64,000 bases of DNA, taken from contig JAHREC010000009.1 of the NCBI GenBank assembly GCA_020081605.1, positions 372,001 through 436,000 on the forward strand. The letters run 5' to 3'. The translations under genes and the position numbers were made by a program. The number at the start of each line of letters is the position of its first letter. Within the stretch, counting starts at the first letter, position 1. Of the stretch, positions 1 through 13,400 are shown piece after piece. Under the pieces are notes generated by a model that was given only the letters and a program-made list of their open reading frames with translations, had not been told where the DNA came from and made no database searches. Source of the DNA: Albifimbria verrucaria (taxonomy: Eukaryota > Ascomycota > Sordariomycetes > Hypocreales > Stachybotryaceae).

Positions 1-363
1 CAACAGGTTCGTTGATATTCGCGCCGTGGTCGAGTAGCATCTGCGTCAGCTCTACGTTCCCTGTCGCGCAAGCAAAGGCTAGAGCCTGGCGAGAACAGTT
101 ATTGCCGCCGGAGGCGTTGACATCGGCACCGGCAGATAGCAGAGCAGCAGCGACATTGAAATGATTCTCCCCGCAAGCGGCCTGTAGAGCGGTGCGACCA
201 TAGTAGCCTGTTGGAGGCTCATTCACATCGGCGCCTGATGCAAGAAGGTCTCTCACGGCATCAATGTCCCCTTGGCCGCGGCTATCTGGAGTGGGGTATC
301 GCAGAAATCTTCGGGGTTTTGAAGGCTTTCGTCCTCTTCCTCCTGGAGATTCACTAGCTCCAT
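1..363 (-). CDS. Ankyrin-repeat protein, N-terminal part (cut by left edge)
   Basis: Minus-strand reading from the ATG at 363 gives an acidic N-terminus followed by ankyrin units. Three are visible, with the hallmarks DTPLQIAAAKG, GRTALQAACGEN, LLSAGADVN, ALAFACATGNVEL and LLDHGANIN. Ankyrin repeats bind other proteins; no catalytic domain is seen in this part, so the role is unknown. The gene continues beyond base 1. The frame breaks at the CCCC run 268-271, where one more base would join the first unit (IAAAKG) to the rest (DIDAVRDLL); I read this as a sequence error. An in-frame stop lies 16 codons upstream of the chosen ATG (409-411), so either this is the start or an earlier exon is spliced on. 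Nothing links it to the lipopeptide cluster. Confidence 0.75.
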
Positions 364-927
364 GGCTGGAGTGGAGTGGGTGTTGGCGTTGGTGTCTTGG
401 TCAAGTTTTCAACTCTGGGGCTCTAGTCTGATGGAGCGCGGGCTTACGGTAAGCCGGGCCTAAGCACGGAGTTTCACCTCAAATTAGTTGTATGGAAAAT
501 GACTGAATGCACACAACGTGGGGAATTAAGGGTCACATTATTTGTCTCTCAGAGACCAAAAGCAGAATTGTCAAGACTTCAATACAAATATGTTTCGGTC
601 GTCTATGCAGCCACTTTTTGTCGGGTATTTCTTTCATATTAACTACCCATTCATCGGATGTTTACCGGTTCGTCACATGGTGGGTCGCCAATCCTTATTC
701 GTCGGCTATTTATCATCAAATGGAGTCCAACGTTGATGCGTGATTGATGCTAATGCCGGCTAAGTGAAATGGTGAACCCATCCAGTGACTCCGCACGCCA
801 GACTTCAAGTTATAAGCGCGTACGAGCCTTTCGGATTCACGATTGGGATTCTCAACTTTGGGCTAAATGTCACCATAACACCTCTGGTAAAACACTCTAG
901 TCAAGGAAGCTCGAATAGCTGATCACT
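364..927. other. Intergenic region between ankyrin gene and GH43 gene
   Basis: This stretch separates two divergently transcribed genes and must hold both promoters. Open frames of 64-78 codons at 507-743 have no recognisable similarity and look like chance. No repeat, RNA gene or clear regulatory palindrome was seen. Confidence 0.5.
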
Positions 928-2545
928 ATGCCGACCATCCGCAATCCCATTCTTCCCGGTTTCAACCCGGACCCCTCGATACTGCGCGTGGGGAAGACTA
1001 CTATATCGCCACGTCGACGTTTGAATGGTTCCCTGGCGTGCAAATCCATCATTCGCGCGACCTCGCTAACTGGACCCTTATCAATCGACCTCTCAATCGG
1101 AAGAGCCAGCTGGATATGCGCGGTGACCCTGACTGTGGCGGCATCTGGGCCCCTTGCCTGACTCACGATGGAGAACGCTTCTGGCTCGTCTACACAGACG
1201 TCAAACGCTTAGATGGCTCCTTTAAAGACGCACACAATTACATCGTCCATGCCAAAGAAATCACTGGACCATGGTCCGATCCGTTTTACGCAAATTCCTC
1301 TGGCTTTGATCCCTCGCTTTTCCACGACGATGATGGCAAGAAATGGTTCGTGAACATGCTTTGGGACCATCGCAGACGACCTTTGGTTTTCGCCGGAATT
1401 GCTCTACAGGAGTTTGATCCAGAAAAAGGAGCCCTTGTAGGCCCAGTCAAGAACATTTACCAAGGCACAGACTTGAAACTGATCGAGGCCCCGCACATGT
1501 ACAAGCGGAATGGATGGTACTACTTGCTTGTTGCGGAGGGTGGGACAGGATACGATCATGCGTGTACGTTGGCACGATCAAAGAACATTGATGGTCCGTA
1601 CGAGACCCACCCGCAAAAATATATTCTTTCATCAAAGGACAAGCCCCTGGCTTCACTGCAGAGGGCTGGGCACGGCGATATTGTGGACACGCCTGATGGC
1701 AAGACGTATCTCGTCCACCTCACAGGCCGTCCAGTGGGACAGAATCGCAGATGTGTTTTAGGCCGTGAGACTGGCATTCAAGAAGCCTACTGGGCTGAGG
1801 ATGACTGGCTTTACGTAAAGAATGGACCCGTGCCTTCGCTATACGTCGAAGTTCCAGGGACATGGAACGAGGAAAAGTACTGGGAAGAGCAGCGTTATGA
1901 TTTCAAGAATGGATTGCACCAAGACTTCCAGTGGTTGCGTACCCCGAGCCGGAACGTATTTTCTCCACTGAAAATGGATTACTCACGCTCATCGGTCGGG
2001 AGAGCATAGGTTCATGGTTCGAGCAAAGTCTCGTGGCGCGACGACAGACCCATTTCTCATACGACGCAGAGACAACCATTGATTTCACGCCAAGCAATGA
2101 ACGGCAGTTTGCGGGCTTAACAGCATACTATTCGCGATACAACTTCTTCTATCTCGCCGTGTCTGCCCACTCGGATGGCCAACGCGAGCTGTTGATTCTT
2201 CGCTCGGAGGCTTCTTGGCCAGAAGGCAAATTGAAAGAAGACTCTTTGCAACAGCCCATTCAGATACCGAACGAAGGCAAGATACGCCTGGGACTGAGTA
2301 TTCGTGGAGGGTTGACGCTGCGATTCCGTTACGCCCTACCAGGAGAAGACTGGAAAGAGATTGGCCCTGTGCTAGATGCCTCAATTCTATCAGACGAATG
2401 CGGCGGACATGCAAATCACGGCAGTTTCACAGGAGCATTTGTCGGATTAGCGTGCTCTGACCTGAATGGAACCGCTCTACGGGCCGAATTTGACACCTTT
2501 TTGTACCGCCCAGTTCAAGACGAGCTAGATCGGTATGACGCTTGA
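928..2545 (+). CDS. Glycoside hydrolase family 43 (beta-xylosidase / arabinofuranosidase type)
   Basis: The protein begins MPTIRNPILPGFNPDPSILR, the classic GH43 start with the catalytic-base Asp in NPDPS. Further on are GFDPSLFHDDDG (the second conserved Asp) and LIEAPHMYKR (the general-acid Glu), followed by a C-terminal beta-sandwich region with GSWFEQSLVARRQTHF, as in XynB-type enzymes. These enzymes release xylose or arabinose from plant hemicellulose oligosaccharides. No signal peptide is visible, so it may be intracellular. No introns are needed. The frame breaks twice, at the GGGG run 990-993 and the CCCC run 1942-1945; one extra base at each gives a 539-residue protein, the usual size for the family, so I regard the gene as intact. 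It is a carbon-metabolism gene bordering the cluster rather than part of it. Confidence 0.9.
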
Positions 2546-3077
2546 CGCATCTTTTGCGCCAGTAATTGCTACAACAGACTGGATTCGGAGAACGAAATTG
2601 TAGGGACTTATCACGTATATTGGTTTGTATTACGGAATGCTGTAGGAATACTACTCTGGGGCATTGTTCTGTCTTCTGTGAATAAAATGATTTAGTGATA
2701 TCCTATTCAAGATTTGCTGCACAATACTTCTTCCTCTGGTTCAAAGCTCTTGCATTTTGCTGGTAAATAAGCTCAATCTGATATCGTAAACCGCTTCATG
2801 CTTTCGAAGATTTCATTGAGGAGGTGCAGAGGCTGGACGACTGCCAGATATTTGACTAATATGAAGCATAATTTATTTTCTATTCTTTCCATTTTTAAAG
2901 CCTCTCATAACCCTGCTTCTACTAATATCTGGTGTGTTACTTCATCCATCTGAAACTATCACCAACTCAAAAACTGGTACAAAGGAGAGCACATGTTTCG
3001 AATAGCAATCTGCAAAACAACTGAAACAACTGAGATAGGCATAAAGAAAAACAGAATGATAGTCCACCAACATCCAA
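2546..3077. other. Intergenic region between convergent 3' ends
   Basis: The GH43 gene and the NRPS gene end towards each other here. The stretch is AT-rich (for example an AATAAA at about 2682) and fits 3' untranslated regions and polyadenylation signals. No further gene was seen. Confidence 0.5.
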
Positions 3078-4420
3078 TCAAACTCTCTTGCTTGACTTCT
3101 TCTTGCCACTGGGGGCCATCTTATTGTATAGCATTTGAATGGAAGAAGAAAAATGATTTGCCACACCACGAATTTGGGTCTCGGATAGCACTGAGATGTC
3201 GTATGCAAAGACAATCTCCAAATTATCAGTACCAGTAAGACACTGAACAACAAGTGGGTAGCTGAAGTACCCTTGGACAGCCTGTTCCGCATCATATATA
3301 TCACTTGCCACTGGCATAAGTAGTGGCTCCTCGCCAGTGCTCATATCACCGACGTGCTGAACCGGCTGCACTACAAGTAAACTTGTAAAATCACACGCTC
3401 GCTTTATCTCATTGCTCAGCTTTGAAATATTTTGCAGACCATACTGCTCATAAGGTACCATGTCGGATGCTTGGAGCTGGATCTCTTGAAGCCAGCGGCG
3501 AACGCCCTTATTAGAGTCGAGTTTTATTCTCAATGGTACTGTTGTAACCGCCGGGCCTACCATTCTCTCTATCCCAGGAATGGCTGCATAACGGCCAGAA
3601 ACTGAAGTGCCGAAGCAGACGTCACTAGAGCTCCCGAACCTCGCAAGCACGACAGCCCACGCAGCTCGCAGTATGGTCGCGGTCGTAATGGAAGTCCCTG
3701 TCGTTCGTGGAACTTTCAAGCTGGTTTTCATCACTCGGCTTGATGACTTCAGCTCTGTATTGTCGCTAACTCTTGGGAACGGCGCGGGTTGAGCCCCTGA
3801 AAGCTGGGTAGACCAATATCTGCTAGCTTCTTCTTGGTCCCGATTCATAGTATAATCGATGAAACCAGAATAAGGCTCCAGAGGAGTGACATTCTGCCCA
3901 GTGTAGAACTGATGCAAAACTTGCATCAATAAGTTTAGGCTCCACCCATCGAAGACAGCGTGGTGGATTAGAAGGACGAAATGACTGCCGGCTAGGGGTC
4001 TTGGATGAGGGCGTAACGGCAGAGTCTCATATTGTAGCCCATCTTGATATCTTCCACAGTTGTCATGTACTTAGAGAGGTCGCTGGTTGACTCTGGCTCC
4101 CAGTCGGCTGCCTCTGATATGATCGTCTGCATAGTAACGTCTTTGTGTGACACAATTCGTGTCCGAAGATTGGCACATGCCTGAACTGTTTGGTCCCACG
4201 CATGCTGAAATCGTTTGATATTGACTGTAGTATGGAGGGCATAGACGTATTTGGCAATGTATGACCCGGGCCTTTTGACTGATAAAGCCATGAGCCCTTC
4301 TTGGAAACCAGTGCATGGGTATGCGTCCTCGATATCATCGATCCTTGACAGCTGAAGTTGGCATTGCAAATGTTCCTTTAGCGCTTCGACTTGAGGTTCA
4401 GGTAACATGCCAAAAGCCTT
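3078..4420 (-). other. NRPS terminal condensation domain (C9)
   Basis: After T8 there is a ninth condensation domain with HHAVFDGWS (the motif straddles the region just after the break at 3997) and [20 protein letters not shown]. The protein ends soon after, with a basic tail ([10 protein letters not shown]). No thioesterase or reductase domain follows. In fungal NRPSs a final C domain commonly releases the chain by macrocyclisation, so a cyclic product is likely. Confidence 0.8.
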
Positions 4421-7400
4421 TGTATGAAGAGTGGTTTTGCCGCCTGCTTCTATTTCCGTGGCTTTGGAGGCAACTGCACACAGCCTGGGGTCATCAAAGA
4501 TATCTTTAACAGTATGTAGGAGACCCGCTTCACGTGCAGACACAGTCACCTGGATGGCAGTGATCGAGTCGCCGCCAATACGAAGGAAACTGTCGTCGAG
4601 CCCGATCTGCTCGATTGGCAGTTTTAAGACAGATGCCCAGACACGCTGTAACTGCTTTTCGTTTTCAGTGACTGGCGCTCTCTTTTGCCCTTTGCAGTTT
4701 CGGCCAAGAAGTACTTAGACATTTGGTCGGGAGTTAAAGAAGAGGCTACGGCACGAAGCGTCTTCCTGTCGAGCTTGGTAGATGTAATTGATGGCATATA
4801 TGAACATGGAATAAACAATGTAGGAACCATGTGACTGGGAAGCAAGGTGCTGAGCTTGCCAGTCACGACTAGCAGTTCGTCTTTGATATTGGGGGTCATA
4901 TTGGCGAGCATATCTTTTGAAGATACTTCCTTTGCTGCATTGGAACCAGTTGCCCGTACATCATTTGTCAAGCAGAAATAAGAGACGAGAACTGTGGTTG
5001 TGTCGCGTTTCAGAATATCCACGACAACTTGTTGTACGCCAGGAATCATAGAACGAAGGTGATGTTCGACTTCGCCAAGTTCTACACGGAAGCCTCGTAT
5101 CTTGACCTGTTCATCGCGTCGGCCAACAAACTCGATGGTGCCGGTATCACTATTGTAGAACCCAAGATCTCCAGATTTGAAAAATCTATCCCAATGAGGA
5201 ATGCCTTGGTTAAGAGCCCATGGGGGCATAGTTCTGATGATAGCTTTGTTGGTAGTACCAGGATCCGCGAGATACTCCTGAAGAAGTGTTGGGCCTTGGA
5301 TGAGAACTTCTCCAATACAGCCTATAGGCGAAAGCTGGGACGTATCTTGTGGGTTGACAATCCAGCAAGCACCACCAACAGGGCTGCCAATTGTGAGAGG
5401 TGATTGGCTTCGAGATGTCCATTCATGCAAAGTGCTGAACACGCATGTCTCGGCAGGACCCCAACCGTTGATAAGTCTAACATTACCGAACCAGGTATCC
5501 AGTAGATCTTTTCCAACTGCCTCTCCAGCCAGTAGCATAAGCTCTAAAGAAGGTAGATCTGCAGGTCTCAAGGTTCTGGCAAAGGAAGGTGTCAGAAAGA
5601 CCCAATTGATATTCATCTTGGAGATGAACTGAATCAGACCGTCACCACTGGTTCGAATGTCATCAGAAGGAATGCAAAGACAACCGCCTTTAATAAGAGG
5701 CCCAAATATTTCCCGATACAAAGGTCGAAGACGAAGGAAGCAAATTGCAGCATCCTAACGTTTTCCGTGAGCCGAAGCCGTTCCGTAATGGCCATTTGAC
5801 TGGTGCAGAGAGAACCGTGACGCATGACAAGACCCTTGGGAGTGCCTGTGCTACCTGAGGTAAACAGAACATAAGCAGCATGATTGGGTGTTACTGGTGA
5901 AGAGGGCGTCTTTAAAATGTTGCCACATCTGAGTTTGTTGTCAAAATCTGGAGTTACCTGTACTGTATGAGATGTGAGATCCAAACATTTCGCGAAATTG
6001 GTCTCAGAGCAAAGCGTAAGGAAGCCCCTGTTTGTGCCACTATGCTTCTATGGCGATCTTTAGGATGGGTGGGATCAAGGGGTACCCAGGCAGCTCCAGC
6101 CTTGTTGATGGCAAGCATGGCAACAAAGAACCACGCAGATTTGTCGAAGCAGGTGTGAACAAGATCACCTGTATTTACGTGCTGCTCATTGATAAGATAG
6201 TTGGCCAATCTGCTGGCTGTCTGGTCCAATTCAGAATAGCTGAACTGGCCATCCCATGCGTCAATGGCTAGGTAATCTGGTCGTTTGCAAGCTTGTTTCT
6301 CAATTAGATTGTGAATGCAATCCTCGACCTGCTCTGGTATGTTATCAAAATTGAAATTGGTGGCCCGGTCCACGTCCCATTTGCTCAACAAAGATACAGA
6401 GCTTAACTCGCTCTCCTCTGTAGCAGATGTCAAGCATTGGATGACAATGTTGAGGTGCTCTGCCATAGCTTGAAGACGGGCCTTAGGGACTTGGGCAGAG
6501 TTATATGTTAAGACAAGTTCAGTTTGATTTTCACTGAGAAAGAATTGTGAAACTAGGGGTAGGTGAAGTAGCCTTGTACTTCATCTGTCGCACTATAGAC
6601 CTCCGGGCTTGGAGGGCTGAGAATGGAATCTTGAGACTTGTTTGCTTGGAAACTGTGATGGGCTGGCTGTACAACTAATAAGCTTGAGAAGTTGCATAGG
6701 TCGCGGGCATTTTGGTCGATTTTGGAGATGTTTTGTAATCCAAACTGCTCATAGGGGACCATCTCAGAAGCTTGAGATTGTATAGTCTGTAGGAACTCCA
6801 ATACCTTCTTTTTCGGGCTCAAATCGACTCTTATAGGAACTGTTGTGATAGCAGGGCCAACCATCTTCTCGATACCAACCACCGGTGCGTGACGACCAGA
6901 GACTGTGGCGCCGAAGCAAATATCGGTCGACTCTGAGTATTGTGAAAGGACAATAGCCCAAGCTGCGCGAATAATGGTAGCTGGTGTAATTACTGCCATA
7001 GAAGGCCGCTGAAGCCTGATTGTACGGCGAATTATTGCGCTTACTGCAACCTGAGACTGATTCGTGGGATCTGTCTTTGGAAAGGAGGCTTTCTGGGTAC
7101 CCGAAAGCTGAGAAGACCAGTACTTGTGAGCGGCAGCACGATCAATATTAGTGACGTATTTGATCAGGGATGAATAATCTTGTAATGGCGACTTGGTATG
7201 TCCATGATACTCTCTGTGGAGGATATCGAGAATGACTTGTAAGCTCCAACCATCAAACACAGCATGATGCAGCACGAGGACGAAATATTGAGCATCGGCC
7301 TCGTTAATCATAGCGTAGCGGCATAGTTTTGAGCCGTAATCCATTTTGTAATCTTGAACTGACTGGAGGAATGAGGTGAGATTGCGTGCTTCCTCCCAGT

Positions 7401-10400
7401 GGGCTGTCTCTGTCAGTACACTTTGAACTACCCATCCTTTATGGCTGATGATTCTTGCCCGAAGAATGCTGCAAAGGCGTAACGTTTGTTCCCATGCATT
7501 TCTGAAACGAGCAATGTCAATCTCGTCATGAAGCACATACACATACTTGGCAATATAGGACCCTGGTTGTTTGGCTGAAAGGGCGATCAGACCCTCCTGT
7601 AGACTGCTGCAGGAAAAACATCCTCAATATTCTCTTGATCAATTCCGCAGATATTCTGAATCGCTGAAAGCATGGTAGGCAGTTCAGCGTCATTGAGCAT
7701 GCTGAATGGCTTCACCTCTTCAGCCTGAGCAAGGTCATTCCTAACGACAAGAGCCATTTGATTAAGTCTTGAACACTCAAATATGTCTTTAACAGTAAGT
7801 TGTAGGCCGCACTCTTGCGCTTTGGAAGTTAGATGAATGGCAGAGATGGAGTCACCTCCAATCTCAAGGAAACTATCATTCTTTCCTATTCGCTCTGCAT
7901 CAATGTTGAGGATCTGAGCCCAAATATCTCGCAGCTTGAGCTCCATGCCACTTGTAGGGCTTCCCATTCCTGGGCTTGGATGGCGTAATAGATAAGTTGA
8001 GAGTGTTCCAAGTTAGTAGCAAGTGTGTGTAATTTCTTCCGATCCAGTTTCAGGGATGTGCCAAGAGGCATCGCCTGAATAGGGAAGAACAAAGAAGGAA
8101 CCATATATCCTGGAAGAATGTCACGGAGTGCGGCGATAGCGGTAATGAAGGACTTCTTGAGTAAATCATTGGTTGGCATCAACCAATCACTCAAATCGCT
8201 AATACGGCTCGCGTCTTGTTGCTTGTCATTGAATGTAACGAAGGCCACCAGAATCTCACTATTCTTCTGCTGCAAGACATCGACTGCAACATGTTTAACA
8301 TTTGCAAGCACTCTATTGACGTTATATTCGACTTCTCCTAGCTCGATACGATAGCCTCGGAGTTTGACTTGCGTGTCGCGTCTCCCAATGTACTCCATGG
8401 TGCCGTCAAGATTATATCGCACTAAGTCGCCGGTTTTGAACAACTTGCGACTATCATTTGGGTGTGTTGGAAACCAATCTACAGTGTCGAGAAACGAGTG
8501 CTTTGTCTTTTCATCATCGTTCAAATATCCTTGGGCGAGTTGTCGATAAACAAGCAGTTCTCCCACACAGGCGATGGGTGTTAACTGCTGATGGTTATCA
8601 GGCTCGACAATAAATGAAGAACAACCAAAGGCACGGCCAATTGTTGTAGCAGACTCCTGGACAGACTTGTAGACATGCGAAGTGCAAAAGACTGAGACTT
8701 CGGAAGGCCCATATGCATTAGCTAACACATGAACATGCCCATGCCACATATCTATGACATCCTTGGATGGAGCTTCGCCAACGAGTATGAGATGCTTCAG
8801 CGATGGAACATTGTGAGGGTTCACTGTTCTGAGGAAGGTGGACGTGAGCAAAGCCGTATTGACTTGTCCGCCTCGAATGAATTCGGTGATATTCTGAAGA
8901 CGTTCCGACTCTGAAGGGATGCAAACGGTACCACCAAGTACCAGAGTTTCCAGAATCTCACTCAGACTCACATCGAAGACACAACTGGAGAACTGCAAGA
9001 CACGGGACTTCTGGGTGAAGTTGTAAGCCCTTCCGTGTCCAAGTGTTGTGGTAGCCAAAGCTGAATGGTCCACTATAATTGACTTGGGAACACCTGTTGA
9101 TCCGGAAGTAGTGATGATATAAGCTGGTGAGAAAGGGCTGAGCTTAGGAAGCTTGATTTCTGAATCAGGTCTCAGCTCTTCCTTAAGCTGACTGGTAAAC
9201 TTGATTGTAAACTCCACTAAGCTGTCGTACGCTGGGCTCATTTCGGATGATACGATCAAATGTCTAATCTTCAGATCTCGAAGAACGTTGTGGTGACGGG
9301 TTTTGGGGTGGGTTGGGTCCATTGGGACATAGATCGCGCCGGATTTCATGACCCCAAGCATCGCCACGACAGTCCAGGTAGACTTTTCCAAGCATACAGC
9401 TACCGGCGTCTGAGGTTCTAGGCCTGTGCGCACTAAATATCCCGCAAACAGTGAAGAATAGTAATCCAATTCAGAGTAGGTGAGGCTATCATGTGTCGCA
9501 TAAACTGCCTCACTGTTTGGTGTGACCTTTGCTCGCTCCGTGATCAAGTCTGGAACACAGGCCTGAATGGCGCTGTTATCTGACGTGTTCCAATTCAGGG
9601 CTTGTTGTAGATCCCAATGCCCCGCCACGGAAATATCACCAAGGAGGATATCTTTGTCATTAGCTAGCTGTTCCATAATGTTGCTGAGATGATGTGTTAG
9701 CGCTGTAAGCCGTAGCTCTGGAACCAATAATGGCTGGTAGGTGAAGTGTAGATCCAAACTATCTTCACCTGTGGAAATCTCGACAACCAATGGAAATGTG
9801 AAATAGCTCTCCATTGCCTCACTCTGATCATGAGTGTCTATATCAGGCACTAGAAGGATGTTGTCATTTGTGGACGTTACATGCTGAGTTGGTTGAATAA
9901 CCAGTAGGCTTGTGAATCCGCAAGCTTCTTTTGTGGAAGAATTGAGTTTGGCAATGTTTTGAAGGCCGAATTGCTCAAAAGACACCATTTCGAGGGCTTG
10001 GTTTTGAACCTTGTGGAGGAAACTTGAGACTTTTTCTTGACGGTCCAGTGAGAATCTGACCGGAACAGTAGCCAGAGTTGGTCCAGCAACTCTATCAATG
10101 GCGGGTATAGGAGCTTGGCGACCAGAAACAGTTGTACCAAAGCAAATATCATCAGTATCGGAGTACCTGGCGAGTAATATGCCCCATGCAGCGCGAATTA
10201 TGGTGGCGGGAGTGATTGATTTATTGTGCAAAGTTGGGAAGGTGATTGAAGTCTTCATGGTCTTTGCTCGAGAATTGGCATTGGGACTTGCTGGTGGGAA
10301 TAGAGCCTGTCGAGCTCCTGAAAGCTCGGCCTCCCAATACTCTCTGCAACTCTGTTGATCAAGCTGAGATACGTAATCGACGAAGCCAGAGAACCCTTGC

Positions 10401-13400
10401 ATTTTAGATACCTCTGACCCGTGATAGCATCGGAAAAGCGTGTCAATCACGATGTTGAGGACCAGCCATCAAAGATCGCGTGATGTAGTGTGAGAACGAA
10501 GAAACGGCGCCCACCATTTTCCTGTACCAGAGCATATCGGGATAGTGGTGTTTCAAACGACATTTCTAAGTCCTTCAATTTTGCCATATAACTGATTAAA
10601 GTCTCCTTGTTCGTGGAGTCCCAGCAGGCTGGTCCGCTGATTACTGCCTGGATCGGTTTACCATTGTCATGAATCATTCTTGTTCGAAGATTAGGACACT
10701 GCTCCAGTGTTTTCTCCCATGACTTCCTAAAAGATCTAAGTTGACACTCTTAGGCAACTCGTATACATACTTCGCAATGTACGAGCCTGGCTGCTTGACA
10801 CTCAAAGCCATTAAGCCCTCCTGGAAGTTTGTACAAGGATACAAATCCTGAATATGGTCGGTTGCCGAAGAACACAACTTTTCTTCCAGGATATCCTTCA
10901 TTTCGTCATAGTATCCTGGTGGGACTAACGAGAAGGGACCAATGTCCGTGAATCCTCCACTGTCTGACTCAACAGCTTTCGCAGCAACGGCCAAGAGCCT
11001 AGGATCGTCAAAAATGTCTTTTACAGTGAGTAAAAGTCCTTCCTGTCTTGCGGCAACAACAGACTGAATGGCAGTAATTGAGTCTCCCCCAATGTGGAGG
11101 AAGCTATCATCACGACCAATTAGGTCTGTAGACCTTTTCAGGATAGCCGCCCAAATCTTTTGGAGACGCACTTCTTTTTGTGTTTCAGGCGGTCTTTTGT
11201 TCGTATCAGACAATGAATACTCTGCCAGTTGAGACTCAGAGAGAGCACCGAAGGTAGTCAAAAGTGATCGTCTATCTATTTTAGTGGAAGTTATGGTGGG
11301 CATATAACGGCAAGGAATGTACATTGCCGGCACCATATATGACGGCAAAGCAATTCTGAGCTGGCCAATAGCTGCACCAACTTTGGACTTCAGACTGGTC
11401 TGCAAAGGCAAGAACATGTCCTCTGTCTCCGTTGCAAAGTTCTCTCCTAGTGTACGAGTCTCGTCTGTAGAAGCAAAATAGGCAACTAGGGTTGCATTTG
11501 TTCCTATTTTGAAGACGTCCACGACCACTTGGCGGATTTCTGGTAACGCTAGGCGAAGGGACTGTTCAATCTCACCAAGCTCTACACGAAGACCACGAAT
11601 TTTTACCTGGTTATCTTTTCGCCCCACGAACTCGATAGTTCCGTCCGGGTTGTAGCGGCAAAGATCACCAGACTTGAATGCTCGACTCCCAACTTGGGAT
11701 GATTTGTTGGGTATCCAAGTAGGGAGATTTTGTATGACGGCTAGTTCAGTCCTCGTTTCGTCGGAAAGATACTCGCGCAATAGGGTTGGTCCCTGAATGA
11801 TAACCTCTCCAACGGACCCAATAGGAGCGAGCTTGGATGCGTCGTCCTGATCCACGATCCAACAAGCACTCCCAACTGGCCTGCCGATGGTGAGTGGGGA
11901 TTGCTTTGAATCATTCCACTCGTGTAAAGTACTGAAAACGCAGGTCTCAGCAGGGCCCCAGCCATTAATCAAACGGACGTGCCCAAACCACACATCGAGA
12001 ATATCTTGACCAACAGCCTCGCCTGCTAATAACACCAACTGGATAGTGGGAACCATCTCTGGGCTAAGAGTTCGGATAAAAGCAGGAGTAAGGAAGGCCC
12101 ATGTAACTTGGTGATAAGCAATGAATTCCGGCAAAGAATTCATCCGAATATCCTCTGAAGGAACGCAGACCGTAGCGCCGGTAATCAGAGGCCCGATGAT
12201 CTCACCGATGCAAAGATCAAAGACAAAAGAGGCAAACTGTAAGATTCTTACATCCCTAGTAAGGCCGAGTCTGTTAGCGATTGCTCGCTGGCTGGTGCAG
12301 ACAGCATAGTGTTGCATCACCAAACCCTTGGGTGTACCCGTGCTCCCAGAGGTGAAAAGAACATAAGCCGCATTTTCAGGCGACACACGGGACTGTTGCT
12401 GTGTCTGTGTCTTTGCGTCTATGCTAGCAGATAATTCTTCATCCAACGATGCACAAATTCCCAGCACATGATCAACAAGCTGTCTGCATCGCCCAAGGTT
12501 GTCCGGCGAGCACAAAATCCGCTTTGATCCAGTTTGTGACAGAATTTGTTTGTGCCGCTGAACAGGGTGCGATGGGTCCAGCGGGACCCAAGCAGATCCT
12601 GTTTTATTGATAGCCAACATGGCAACGAAGAACCAAGCAGACTTTTCAAAGCAAGTATGAATAAGATCTCCGGACTTAACTCCAAGTTTAAGCAGATAAA
12701 TGGCTAATCTATCTGCAGCAGCATTCAGCTGACTGTAGGTAAACTGCGCGTCCCACGCCTTAATGGCTATTGTGTTAGGATGAGAGCGAGCCTGTTCCTC
12801 TAAAAGATGATGAACACAATCGTGGACAAGTTCAGGTATATCAGAGTTATAGCTGATCGCCAAATCCAGATCGTGTCCATGAACTAGAGACAGAGACTCC
12901 AGTGACATCTCAGCAGATAAGCTAGTCAATTGCTGAATAACATGACGAAAATGGCTCTGCATCGTCTGTATCCATGTGCCTTTCAAGATATTTGCATTGT
13001 AGGTTACGACAATGTCGACCTCATTATCGTAAACAAGCACTTGGACCACAAGTGGGTAAGTGAAGTAGCCTGAAGCAGCATCTTCATCACTATATTCCTT
13101 AGTGGAAGCTGTGCTCATGATATCAAGATCATCCTTCTCCCCGTGAGTGACATGTTGAGCAGGCTGTACCACCAGTAGACTGGTAAAATCACATGCTTCC
13201 TTCACTTCATTAGAGATTTTTGAAATGTTCTTGAGGCCAAATTGCTCGTAAGGCGTCATTGCGGAGGCCTGTTGCTGTATTTGTTGAAGAAGATCTTTGA
13301 TGGATTGGTGACGATGCAGTTGAATTCTGATAGGCACAGTAGCTACAGTTGGACCTATCATACGGTCGATGCCAAATAATGGAGCAAAGCGGCCGGAAAT